A DNA stretch of 64,000 bases from Roridomyces roridus (taxonomy: Eukaryota; Basidiomycota; Agaricomycetes; Agaricales; Mycenaceae): the NCBI GenBank assembly GCA_029378245.1, contig JARKIF010000029.1, forward strand, positions 248,001 through 312,000. Reading direction: 5' to 3'. The position numbers were made by a program, and so were the translations under genes. Below, piece by piece: positions 36,213 through 48,133 of this stretch (position 1 is the first letter of the stretch; every line of letters begins with the position of its first letter). The notes below the pieces were generated by a model. The model saw only the letters and a program-made list of their open reading frames with translations. It had not been told where the DNA came from and ran no database searches.

Positions 36213-36610
36213 GGCGAGAGGAAGAGGCAGAGCCGTGATTGATGTGACATCATGGTGCTTCTTTTCCTTCCACGACGTTCTGCGGCACCAATCCTTACTG
36301 TATATTCCAGACACTGCAATAGTACGTACCTAGGACCCCAATGAACAATTCCTCGGGTTGAACTTTGCCCAATTTCCATTTTTCCATGCAGGAAAACTCG
36401 GACAGCCAGCCGATCGAGTAATTTGACAACAGTGGAATTACGTGCTGATTGCACTCTCATAAATTCGGGCCGTTGAAAACATGAATTTTGATACCCTAAA
36501 CTTGTAAATAGGTGCAGCCGTTGTTGAGATACGAGCTGATCTCTGAAGCCGGTCAAACGGCATGATTTCTGATCAAAATCAGTTGTGCCAAATCATATGC
36601 AAACTGCAAT
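36213..36610 (-). repeat. Right inverted repeat of the mariner element
   Basis: About 398 bp, the reverse complement of 32567-33287 without the MITE. It ends 14 bp before the transposase ATG and probably carries its promoter. Confidence 0.85.
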
Positions 36611-36612
36611 AA

Positions 36613-37883
36613 TGCGCGCGCATCCTATTATATAAGCGATGGCACGCGAAGCGTCGGACCATGGCGTGCTCTTTGGCGAATTGGTTGCCTGAGAGGCCAC
36701 TGGCCATGGCGGGCATCGCTTTGCGGCAAAAGTGCAAAGTAAGAACGGGGAGCAACACACGCGGTCCGGTGCTACTCTTGATTGTGTTAAAGTGAGCGTC
36801 GTGAGTCGATCCGAACGCGCTGACTTCGCCTATCCAGGGATCTCGAAGGGAACAAGAATAGTTTGGGTACAAACACGTAGGGGACAATTTGCGTCCCCAA
36901 TCGCTATTTAACTAACTACGGAAAGCTCCAATCCACGCGCAACGCGATTGATAACGGCCCCGCCGCCACGCGCCCTTCTACCTACGTCATCAAACTCCAA
37001 CAGATTGGTGCTCTTCATAAGTACCAGAAGTTGCTCGAGCGGAGCCACTGAGAAGAAACACAGGCACATCGGAGTCAGCGCATGGAAAAAGGCGAAGTGC
37101 CCCTGGATTTCAGTCTTCGGTTCATCGCAAAGCTCCAGCGAAGGTGGATGTGAAGTGATGAGAAGTGCCTTGCGCGTTCCTGAATATTCCGCCCTTAAAA
37201 GGGGCCCGAGTCTTAGGGCGACCGCGCTGGGGCTAGGGCCCAGAACAAGCGTTCGACGGCGGTCCAGCGCAGAGGCGGTCGTGCGCTTGATCGAGGCATT
37301 CCATCCGCCGACGATGACTCAGACATGGAGCACGAGGGGCAGGAGCAAGGCACGAGGAAAGAGACAGCTGTCGGGACGGGGCCAGAAGCAAAAGGCGGAA
37401 AGAACAAACAGCGGCTATTTGCTCGATCATCAAATGTCAAGACCCGCGCCCTTTGATCCGGAAGCTCAATTGTTCAACTTTCCACCGCCGACGTCAATCG
37501 AAGTCTGAGCGAAAAGAAGGCAATTAAATGTGGAGTGGGAGCAAGTAGTCAACAGGGATCAAGAGTGAAAATGAGACATCGTTGCGTTGCAATCGTGCGA
37601 CTTGGGTTGGCGGCACTGCGGCACTGCGGCAGCCTGTCGGTCTTTGATCTCCCTAGCGATGCTAATTATGATTTTCAACCACGCGTAAAAGGCCTGGAAA
37701 TAAAAATCAAGATGGATTCAATTGAAATGCGATATATCCTTACTCCCGCCGCCCGCCGTGCAGCGTGTGCATCGGGTTCGGTTTGGATCGTTTCGAGCTG
37801 AACCGCGGCGCGCTGTGAGTTGCGGGTACATACGCGCCGCAGCCGTCGATCGTGCCTTCGGTATCCTGGTTTTGAAGTCTCTT
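36613..37883. other. Right-arm sequence between the two transposons
   Basis: Homologous in reverse to about 9838-10860. It includes the displaced TATA box of the decarboxylase (36629-36635). The frame at 36948-37508 ends in FNFPPPTSIEV, as does the left-arm minus frame at 10230-10547, but the two copies shift frame between RATA and GRGQKQKA. I do not regard it as a functional gene. Confidence 0.45.
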
Positions 37884-38939
37884 CATCACCAAATTTGTCA
37901 AACGCATGTAAGCACTTTTGACACTTCTGAGCGGCTATCAGAGTTTTGATCGGCTTGTCAGCGGCTTCTGAGCGCCCACAACCCTCTTCCTCCTCTCACA
38001 ACCTCGTACAAGCCTTCCAGCCGTCATCCAAGCGCCATATACATCCATCAAGACCCTCTTACCTGCCAGCTTATCCACATCCGCAGGTCTCCCGCTTTAC
38101 CCGCACCCTGGATGCAGTCTTCGGGCCTTCTGCCAGGCACGTCCGCCTCGACGCCAACTTAACACCGCGCTCGACTCGCGACTTTACCGCGGTCTCAAAG
38201 GCCATGAGTTCTACGCCTTTCTATTGCTCTGGCTCCTGACTGCATTTCAGGGTGCGATCGCCTTCGGACAATGATTTTTGTGACGTCCAACGTCTAAATC
38301 GTCGTTCCAATGGACCCTTCTGGCCGACCTCGTGCACAAAGCTGTAATACCTCGTCTATGCAATATATATTGTCCCCAGCTTGCCGATCTCAGTCGACAC
38401 ATCACCCTTCATTGGACACGGGTGTCTCGTCTCGTCCTCGTAAGGTAGCGGCCATCCATTTGCTGCAAACGTCACGTGAATTACACAGATCAATGTATTG
38501 CAAGCCATTGGATGGGTTCTACGCTAATCGCTTCCATGAATCTTTAGATATGGTACTTAAGAGTGCCCCAATCACAGGCTTAAGCATGAATGTAAAAATT
38601 GAGTGAGGAGTTGTTCTTTGAAGTCGTTGCGCCACGAGCATCAGAATTTGATCGGACTGACAGATTTGACGGGTACCGACCTTGCAAGGACAACTCCTCT
38701 CTCAATTGTGGTTCAATTGCTTAGCCCCGTGGATGCTACACTCTTAAGATGCAGTTCTAAAGATTCATGGAAGGGATAAGCAAGAAAGTGGTTCTACGCT
38801 GCACAGTGCATCAATCTCGGAAATGTGACCATATATGGAAGACTCCGCCAAATTCACGTGACGTTGACAGTAAATGGATGGCCGCTACCTTATGCGGCCA
38901 GTCCTCTGGCTATTCCTCCTCGCTGTTCTTCTTCTCTTC

Positions 38940-41900
38940 ATGCCGAAAGAATTATGCCTCTGGTGCGAACAAGAATTCGACGCTGGGCGAGCTATGAACG
39001 CTCACACGCGGAAATGTACGGGGAAGCGGCAAGCCCACACCGAGACTGTCGAGCACGCCTCAACTGTCGAGGCGGCGGTCGCGGCGGCTACTGTGGCGGC
39101 CTTGGCTGCTGAACCAGTGCGCTTCATGCTCACCATCGGAGACTAATGCCCATTTATTTCTGCTAGCTTCATGAACCGGCGCCAACTCCCGCACCTCCGT
39201 CCCCGCCTGCTCTGCCCCCACGTCTTGATAAACGTCCTCGCCGGACTATCATCCTCCCTGCGAGATACCGCCAAGATGACAACGACGACGCTGCTCCGGA
39301 GCCCGTCTCAACGGTTGTTGCTGCCGCTGCCCCCGCCCATGAGGACTTTGCTGATCCTGACGGCGGAGATACTCCTCCAGCTACATGGGTACGCACCACC
39401 CCGAATCGACACGGCGTCTACAAGGTCCTAGTTCGGCCTACGACCCACGATCCGGACGACATTACCTCGCTCGATGATCTCTGCAAATCATCGAAGCTAT
39501 CTGTGATGAAACGCCCCCTGCTCGCAAAGCCATCGAATACACCTTGGTGGTTTCCCTTCGCTAGCGCAACCGTGGCTCGCCTCATGATGTGGTTTCATCT
39601 CGGCTCCAGTCTCAAATCCATTGACGACCTCGACGCGCTCATCACCAATGTCTTGCTCCAGGACGACTTCAACCGCGAGGAACTTGTTGGATTCCGCGCC
39701 GCACTTGGCAACAAGACTCTGGACGACTTCAAATCGTCTCCGGATGGTATGCCAGTCCCAGACACTTGGAAGCGCACCTCCGTGCGCATCAAGGTGCCTG
39801 GGAAGAATGTTCGCACGGCCGAGGAGGAAGCGGTCGAGTTTGAGGTGGGAGGACTTGTTTATCGCGACCTCCTCGACGTGATGGTCGAGAATTTTTCCGG
39901 GCCTGCGTTTTCCGAGTACCACACCACGCCGTTTGTCTACCGCCTGGATCCAGCCTACGATCCGACCGATACAACGGACCTGCCCGATGCGCCCCTTGAT
40001 CATGCTGGTCTTCCCCCTCTCCCTGACGATCACACCCCCGTGTACGGCGAGGTTTTTGCCTCGGAGCGGCTCAGGAAAATGCATAGCGAACTTCCTCCGT
40101 CTCCCACACCCAATATCGAGACGATAATTGCGGCGTATATGTTCTGGTCGGACGCTACTCACCTTGCAAACTTTGGGAATGCGTCTCTTTGGCCGCTGTA
40201 CACCTTTTTCGGTAACCAGTCCAAGTACCCGCGCGCTCGTCCCACGTCGAATGCATGCCATCACACCGCTTATTTTCCATCGGTACGTTTCCTCCCGGGC
40301 TCATTGGTCTGTATACTAACAGTGTCTCAGTTACCCGACAGCATCAAGGATTTTTATCGGCAGCATTTCAATGTGGCGCCGAGTGCCGCTATCCTCACAC
40401 ATCTCAAGCGCGAGTTGATGCATGCCATTTGGGACACGCTCATCACTGCCGAGTTCATACATGCCTACATCCATGGCCATCTGGTCAAATGTTTTGACGG
40501 CGTCGAGCGTTTGGTATTTCCGCGATTTTTCTCTTACAGTGCCGACTATCCTGAAAAGTAAGCAATTTCATTTCTCGCTTCCTGGTTCTGAATTTTCATA
40601 GAATCATTCTCGCGACCATTCGCAACTTTGGCGGCTGCCCGTGCCCGCGGTGTTTCATCTCCAAAGACAAGATTGACGACATGGGGACCCATAACGACAT
40701 GCGCCGCCGCAAGGAGACACGCGAGGACACCCCACGGTATCGCAGAATGATCGAGTCCGCTCGCAACTTCATCTACAAGCTCGGTCGAGTAATCACCGGA
40801 GTGGACGTGGAGAAGTTGTTGAAACCACAGTCTTGGGTGCCCACACGGGTAAGTGTTTCATGATCCACGAACACACAATCTCACTATTATTTTCAGAATG
40901 CATTCTCCAAGCTCGCCGAACACGGTCTCAATTTATTCAGCCTCTTCGTTCCTGATCTTCTCCATGAGGTTGAGCTTGGAACCTGGAAATCACTCTTCAC
41001 TCATCTGCTCCGGCTTCTGCAAGCGCGCGGCGAGGAATTCATCCAGATGCTCGACGAGCGGTATGTGTACTTTTATTCCCTCTGATTTCGACTCATGCAC
41101 GCTGAAGATTTCGATTGATTCCAACGTTTGGACGCAGCACCATTCGCCGGTTTACCGCCAACGTGTCGGAACTCAAAAAGCTCGCCGCTCGTGACTGGGA
41201 GGATATACTACAGGTGTGTTACAAGTTCATTCTCTGATCGCAGTCTTCTAATCTTGACCTAGTGCTGTCTTCCCGTTCTCGAGGGTCTGTTTCCACCCGA
41301 ATATGAACCTCTCGTCCTCAGCCTCGTGTACACTTTCGCCACCTTCCACGCATATGCCAAGCTCCGCATGCACACGGGAATTACCATCGCGACTTTCCGC
41401 ACCGTTACAAAAGAGCTGGGTTCCCAAGCACGCCGATTCATCCGCAAGACGGTCGATATCATGGTCTTTGAACTCCCCGCCGAGATCAGGCGCCGTCAGC
41501 GCCGAGACGCCAAGAACAAGAAGACGTCCGAGCCCACCGCAAAGCAGAAAAAAAGCTGGAACATCTCGACTTACAAGTGGCACGCGATGGGCGACTACGC
41601 GGACAGTATCGAAGAATTTGGCACTCTGGATTCGTACTCCACCCAGATCGTGAGTAATTTGTGGCGTTGACTGAATCGGAAACTAACTATGGGCCTCAGG
41701 GAGAGCTTGCTCATCGTCTATGCAAGATTCTCTACGGGCGTACGAATCGGCGTGGATTTGAGTCGCAGATTGCTACTCACGAGCGCCGCCGCCGTATCCT
41801 CCGTGGAGTACAGCAGAACATGCATACCACCACTCTATCCGCCGACGACACTCGGGCTACCAGCACTACAAAATCCGCTTCTGATGTTGCGAAACCTCAG

Positions 41901-43094
41901 TCCACACACAAACGCCATAAAGTGCAAACGGTTCTGCTGGGCGATGATGAAATTCTACCCCCAACTCCGCCCAAGCAGCATCATCACATTTCGGACTCGC
42001 GCCGCACGTGGATGGATTTGACGGACATGCCGGATATCGTTGAGGACGAACCGGCATTTGAGGTGAATATTCCTTCAGCATCGTGATGATGGTATTCAAC
42101 GATGTTGGGCAGGGATTCGTCGATAAACTTCGACTTCATCTCCTGGGGCGACTTCTGGGCTCCAGGTGGAACGGCCAATACACTCCGGACGACCTCACCC
42201 AAATTGTTTTCGTGAAAGACCGCATCTTCTCGCACAAGTACATGCGGGTCAATTATACGACTTACGACTGCTTGCGTGATGCGGATATGGTCCATGCCAC
42301 GACTCGCCCAGACATCCTGATGCTCTCTCGTGAAGAAAATCCAGCTCACCCGTATATCTACGCGCGCGTCGTCTCGATTTTTCATGCTCAAGTGCAACAC
42401 ATCGGGCCACGATCCAAAAACGAGAGAAAAGTGCACGAGATGCAATTTCTCTGGGTTCGATTCTTCGAACGCGATACACGCAAGCCGGGCGGTTGGAAAT
42501 ATAAACGCCTCCATCGCCTGAACTTTGTTGGAACGAGTGATGACCCGTCTGCAGGTTTCGGCTTTGTAGACCCTGCTCGAGTCATTCGCGGCGTTCACCT
42601 CATCCCGGCTTTCCACTACGGGAAGACGAACGATTACATGGAAGGCTCGTCTATTGTCCGTCACATTCACGGCGAAGACGATTCTGACTATACATTCTAC
42701 TACGTGAATCAGTATGTCTTTCTGATTTTTTCGCTCCTCCTGTTTTCTAATGCATGTCAGATTTGCTGACCGTGATCTATTCATGCGATACGCCGGTGAT
42801 GCTGTTGGTCACCACACCGCAGAGCTCTCTCCGGAAGACCTCGGTGTCGAGCTGGACAACGAGACGCAGGAGAGCGACGGGGAGGAGGAGATGGATGTTG
42901 ACGACGAGCGACAATTGGATGCTGAACCGGATGTCGACGCACCAATGGATGAGGAAGAGGAGGAAGAGGAGATTGAGAGCAGTGAGGAAGAAGATGACGA
43001 AGAAGAAGATGACGAGGAACAAGATTTCGAGGCGCTACAGGGTGATTGCGACGATGAAGATGTGTATGACACGGTCGGATACGATGAATTGTAG
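38940..43094 (+). CDS. Plavaka transposase, intact ten-exon gene
   Basis: Ten exons join to 1240 codons with no stop or shift: 38940-39116, 39167-40282, 40331-40557, 40602-40848, 40897-41060, 41108-41213, 41263-41649, 41700-42062, 42113-42711 and 42761-43094. The N-terminus has a C2HC finger (C6, C9, H22, C26), then a Pro-rich linker. The body has the landmarks I recall for Plavaka transposases: a Cys-rich knot (GGCPCPRC, about residue 520), ELGTWKSLFTHLLRLL, GRSTIRRF, SYSTQIGELAHR, VNYTTYDCLRDAD and FGFVDPARVIRGVHLIPAF. The C-terminus is strongly acidic. Transposases of this kind bind the element ends and move it in the nucleus. The start is the Met just before the zinc finger. Confidence 0.88.
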
Positions 43095-44396
43095 ACAAAT
43101 TGTAGATTTTTTCGATGAATCTTGCTATCAGACACCACCACCTGAGCGCCTGAGACTGCCTGAGGCCAGGTAAGGCGTCAGCGGGAATGGATGTGGTGAT
43201 AGGTATAAAAGTGTCGCGTTGTTTGGACGCGCTTGACTCCTCTTGTCCTCTACCACCACCATCACTCATGGCTCCCGCCCCCGAATCATCCTCTTCCGCC
43301 ACTTCCCGCTCCTCTCCCGAACCCGAGACACAAGAAGACACGTCCGTGTCGGACACGGCCATCGTCCAACGTATCAGCCGTCTACTCGCGCCGTATCTGG
43401 AGTCGGAGGGCACGGAATCGCGTCGGGCGGGCAAACGAGCGCGTCGAGGGCCTCTGTGAGTCACTTTACACGCAATAGGACCCATCTGACGCGTCGTTCA
43501 GCGACAACAAGACGCCGTCGGAGAAGCTCGCATCCCTTGCCAAATTCTGGTCGCGTGGAGTCTCCCCTTTCGATGACATTTCAGACTCCCTCACCTGCGC
43601 AATGACGGCGCGTTTTGGTCCCACCGCTCCACCACGTCCTGCACCCAAGACCAAGTACGTATCCATCCGCCTCACTGTCAAGCCTCGTCGCCTGATTTCT
43701 TTCCAGGGCCCAGAAAGAGGCTGCTGCCAAACGCGAACGGCTGGAGAAGAATTTCGGTGTCATGCTTGCGCAAGCTCCAGACGTTATCGACCTCCTCAAA
43801 GCCGTCTTTATGAAGAAGAAGGACTGGAGTCCATTGATCCAGCTGGTGCGTCGTCGTTGCTTCATCATTATGCCCTCTCATCGCTGTCTACAGCTACGGT
43901 CCGCAGCCACCGGCGCAAGACACCACGACACCAATGGTATCCGCACCCACCCCTCCTACGCTTTGGAAGCCGGCGACGCCTTTATGCCTCCCATTCCTGA
44001 CGACGGCAACAAGTCCAAGCGCGGCGTGCACAACCTGACGATCCAGCGGTACTTGGCCCCGTGGCCTCTTCGGACGAAGCTTGAGGAGGTCGAGGTTGTA
44101 GAGGGTGTGGAGCAGCCCACGGCCAAGGCCCTGGAGTGAGTCATGCTCAACTCTCGCGCGCATATACTCATGTAATCTGTCAACAGGCTACGTGACGAGC
44201 TCAAATCTTACAAGCTCAAGCTCTCCGACCGTGACTACCCCTCCATTTTCTACGCTCCTGGAACTGTTTTCGACCCCGCTGACGTGGATGCGGGCCTCTT
44301 CAAGTCGACGTTCATTGTTCGAGTACGTGTTCATTAACTGACTGTTCTACTCACATATCCAGAGCTTGCGTCGGATTTGGACGGGTCCCAACACGG

Positions 44397-47300
44397 CTTG
44401 TCGCAAAAATCCAAATTGGGAGATACTATATGAGACCCCCCACCTGGCCGCACAGGCTACCTGGCCACTTACTCCATACAAGCCTGTTGATCGCATATTC
44501 TTGCTTCAATGTAGTCGCATATTGGAAGGGATGTACATAGCTCGTCGCGAACCGAAATTGGACTTGATTGACGCAGTTGACGTGATGTTGTGCCTGTCAA
44601 CAATCGGGGCGGAGGGCCGTAACACGTGATTTCTTAATTTGCCCATGGTGTCGCTTGCATTTGACTCACTCTTTCTCGACGACCACCCCACCAATTCGGG
44701 ACCTCTGGGGCTTCTTACACTCAGCGGACCCCGGGCTATCTGCTCCTCAACGATCAGGCCACCTGTTCTACCCCAACTTCCACCATATCGGCCAAGATTC
44801 CAACTGAAGCAGCGAATTCCAGCACTCAGCGCGTCAGATCGTCACCTTTGTATCGGACCCAGTTTTTCTGGTACCATCTTCAAACTCTGCACGGTCTGTA
44901 AGGACCTTCTAGGCATGCTATTGGCGATACTAATATGATTTTAGCCAGCTTGAATTCCCGTCGCTGGAGCCGATTGCTACTCGACCCCAGTTTCCGCATG
45001 CCGAACGTGGCGAGATTTTATGAGGGGATGGGGGACCACGGCGGCGTAAATGGCTACCAAGGTGCGTACGTGGAACCTTCTCCTCGATGTACCCTGCTCA
45101 CTTTGTCTGTATACCCCGTCACGGCTTCGGGCGGGGGCTCGTCGTCACACGTGTTTTGCCCACTTTTCTACCACATCAAAACACGACCACCACATGTACC
45201 CCACCCTCTCCCACCGTCTTTAAATGCAATATTAGCATCTTCTCAACCCTCTCCTTCGTTACTGTGGCTGTTCATGGGCGTCGGCAGCTGATGAGCTGGC
45301 GGGAGGCGGGACAGCATATCACACCTTCCCGCTCTTTTCGGCACACTTGTCGCTTCTCCCGACCCTCAAAGGGCTTTATGGTCATTGAAAAGCCCCAAAG
45401 TCGACTCCCCGACCGTCTCCACTCGACGCCGAGTGGCGAAGAGTATCACTGCTCTAGCCCTCCGTCCCTCTCCTCTCCCCAACACTAGAGCCCACCGTCG
45501 CGGCTCACTAGGGGCCAGCCCGACTACATATGTCCTGCAGATGCATTGGGGAACGATATTATCATGCTCTGAGTGGTTTCCGCGCCTATCTACGCTTGCG
45601 CACAGCCTGCTGCTCGGGTGAGGTGCTCATTGTCAATATTCAGTGTGATGTACGGTAACAGAGCCAGAAATGTGCATTCATGAGTTGAATAAGAGGCCTC
45701 TGGGGCCCTGCAGCCAAGTTAGACCTTCGGCGAATCGCCAGGAATCGAGAGCGACGATGCGCCGTGGCAGACAGGAATGATTCCCACGCATGGCCAACTT
45801 AGCCGGGCAGGCCATTTTTGGACCTGCCTCCGCAAAATATTTCTCATGTCAGCAAAACTTGACGGAATCGGTCGACTGGGGGCTCGTTCTGCTCGTAGGA
45901 GTCCAGATTATCACCCTGGGTACTTCATTCCGTCGCTCATGGCCTGAATCGCTGCCCCGACACCGAAAACCTCTTAAGTGGCCAGGAAGACCGTCTCATA
46001 TAGTAAGCATTTATAAGTGTTTACAGCCCGTATAGGCCGTTTACAAGGGTATTACAAGTAGTTTATATCTGGCTTGTGAGTGTTTACAACCCATCCTGTC
46101 ACAGATAACTGTATATGACTTGTTTATGAGTAGGCTGCAACCCAGCCCAGGCTCAGAGAGAGAACTGAAGCAAGTATAATCAATTGCCACCGCCTCTGAG
46201 GAACCAATCACTGTCTATATAGTAAATAGCCTTCTCCTTACGACTCCCGAACGCGTTGATCATGTGGGCACCTCGCACAAAGTACTTGGGTAGCATGAAC
46301 ATCGTCCGCTCCTCGAAAATCCGGCAATTCTCCCACATTGTGTTTGGCCGCCACCTTGCATCCTTGTAGGTTGAACAAGAGCCACATCCTCCTCACGGCC
46401 TGAGGGTAAGGAGCGTCTGAAAAGGTAGAGCGGACAGACGCCGACACGTCTCGATCATGGTCACGTCGCTCTATGCGGAGTCATAAACGGACAGGTAAAG
46501 GTTTTTCGCGGGACGCACTTGGCTCCAGCTCATCCTCCACGGCCCTCAGGCGATGTTCCAACTCGGATATGCGACGACGAAGAGGTTTTGTAGCGTGGGA
46601 CTCCCGTACCTTTAAATTAGAGATTGGCCGGAGAGGAAGACGACCCTGATCGACAGTATTGGACGGCGGTGCCGCCCGCGGGGCTGACGATGGACGCATC
46701 CGAGTCGGTGTCGTACTCAGTCGCCGGGACATGGGTTGTGGACGAAATAGAGCGGTGTAGTTTTGGGCGAGCCATGGCAAGACGAGAGGCAGAGGAATGC
46801 GTCCGAAAATGGCAAGCCCCACAGTGGAGCTCGGTGAGCTATATCAAGCCGTGCCCTGTGACCGGCGTGACGTACCTCTCTTCTTCTCGTCCCACCACCA
46901 GTGACCACCCCCATCCCCCATCTCCCTCCAACGCCCCTCCTCACCAGCCGTATGTCCATCCGCCACAGTGGGGTCGCCCTTGACTGACTGCGCAGTCCGC
47001 CACCCTCTTCAGCCGCCGCACTCTTCTTCTCCATCCATCCGCTCCCGCCCTGCGTGCGTGTCCAGCCTCCCCGTGCATATCTCAACTCACCGTGCTTGAC
47101 TCGACAGTCTCATAGTATCATCTTAGTCGGAGTGCACTATCTCTCGGTACGCCTGGCCCTTCCGCCGATGTAGCCATGCGCTAACTTTCCCACCAGCTCC
47201 ACCTCGCTCCGTCGTTCCCCGTTGCTTCGTAGCCTGTCCTAGACTCCTAGTGTTGTCTCATCCTGTTAGTATATAGTTTGAATGCAAGTTCTTTGTGCTG

Positions 47301-47535
47301 CTTTCGTGCATTTCGATGGTGAATGGATGGGAACGGGGAACAGGAAGCCATCTGATGAGTCGTCAGTCATATATACAGGCTTATAAAGCCAATAATCACT
47401 TATAAGTGCGTATCCACAGACCGGCCGGTTATACTGCTTTATCTGCTTTTTCCAGACTTATACGCCCCCCGCTCAGTTTATGAACTTATAGGTCCGTATG
47501 ACCACTGATAATCCAGTTTGGATTTTTGCGACACT
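44397..47535. mobile_element. Nested 3.1 kb element with 21-bp inverted repeats
   Basis: The body is 44399-47533. TGTCGCAAAAATCCAAATTGG at the left end is matched in reverse by CCAGTTTGGATTTTTGCGACA at the right, with one mismatch. The dinucleotide CT flanks both sides. It interrupts an exon of the DUF6698-type gene, whose frame resumes exactly after it. It holds no recognisable transposase. It does contain a decayed minus-strand gene (46180-46780) and A/T-rich stretches with repeated TTATAAGTG and TTACAAG words near 46010-46130 and 47380-47500. The 2-bp flank resembles that of the host Plavaka element, so it may be a non-autonomous relative. Confidence 0.8.
46180..46782 (-). pseudogene. Decayed gene inside the nested element
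   Basis: On the minus strand the sequence opens with an acidic/Ser-rich start (EYDTDSDASIVSP), then a basic coiled-coil-like segment (RRRISELEHRLRAVEDELEP), then YPQAVRRMWLLFNLQG. After a one-base shift it continues RWRPNTMWENCRIFEE, MFMLPKYFVRGAHMINAFGS and YYIDSDWFLRGGGN, with the stop at 46180-46182. At least one stop (after PLPVRL) and one shift interrupt it. The well-kept end makes this a real former gene, but I do not recognise the family. It is either a captured host gene or an accessory gene of the element. Confidence 0.45.
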
Positions 47536-48133
47536 TTGGAAAGCTCTGAATCCTTGCATCCGACGTGCAACGCCCGCGCGCACGGTCAGTTCACGGTGAC
47601 GGGTCGGATGGTGGCGTATGCATGTATACAGGTGCGGTGAGATCGTCTTCATGGTCTGTTCTCTGGCTGACTGCTCAGCAGGGACGCACGGCGTTGACTA
47701 CCAAAGACTGGGGCCGGAATGCTGGAGGATACGATTATGTGAGGGTGCACCGGCAGATCGTCGAGTTGTTTGAGGAGGATCCAGAGGAGCCTTGGGTGGT
47801 GGAGACTCTCGAGTGGCTTACCCAGTGCGTGTTGGCGCTCGATCCCTTCCTTCTCTGACCCAATTTTCCAGACGAGTCTTTCCTGCGGACTCGATCAACG
47901 GCGGTGACGAAGAGGAGGAGGAAGACGACGACATAAGTGCTACGAACATCATCCTCGCCCAACGCCGCGCTCGCAAAGCTGCCCGCGAGGCTGCACAGCG
48001 TGATGACGAGGAGCAGGAAGACTCGACGACACCTGCAAATCCCTCCGGGTCTTCGACCGCTGGTTCTTCTGGAGCGAGCGCCTCCGTGAGTTCTCAACTC
48101 TGCAAGGTATCGACGCTGATGCGGACTCAGTAA

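Larger units (their letters stand above)
32565..36612. mobile_element. Tc1/mariner-type transposon with long inverted repeats and a passenger gene
   Basis: The element body is 32567-36610, flanked by TA at both ends. It begins TTGCAGTTTGCATATG and ends with the reverse complement. The inverted repeats are about 400 bp (32567-33287, which includes a later 320-bp MITE insertion, and 36213-36610). Inside are two convergent genes, each starting just past one repeat: a SAM/AT-hook protein on plus (ATG 33295) and a DDE transposase on minus (ATG 36199). Their stops are about 70 bp apart. The left duplication arm has the empty site (about 10855-10870). Both genes are decayed, so this copy is not autonomous now. 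Confidence 0.85.
43268..48133 (+). pseudogene. DUF6698-type protein gene, split by a nested transposon
   Basis: Exons 43268-43455, 43502-43654, 43707-43845, 43894-44135, 44187-44322, 44363-44398 plus 47536-47631, 47679-47824 and 47872-48133 would give 465 residues, with the sixth exon cut by a 3.1 kb insertion after IWTGPNTA. The sequence on both sides joins in frame once the insertion and one copy of its CT flank are ignored. Landmarks: a Ser-rich start, basic KRARR, then DRDYPSIFYAPGTVFDP, GLFKSTFIVRSLRRIWTGP, VTGRMVAYACIQ and HRQIVELFEEDPEE, ending in an acidic tail. Such proteins are common in Agaricomycetes and of unknown function. Its position inside the Plavaka element suggests an accessory role. 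As it stands the gene cannot give the full product unless the insertion is spliced or excised. Confidence 0.75.

Noticed and set aside
36948..37508. A 186-residue basic protein in the right arm
   Set aside because: The frame is open, but the matching left-arm copy shifts frame in the middle and no domain is visible; it is more likely repeat sequence.
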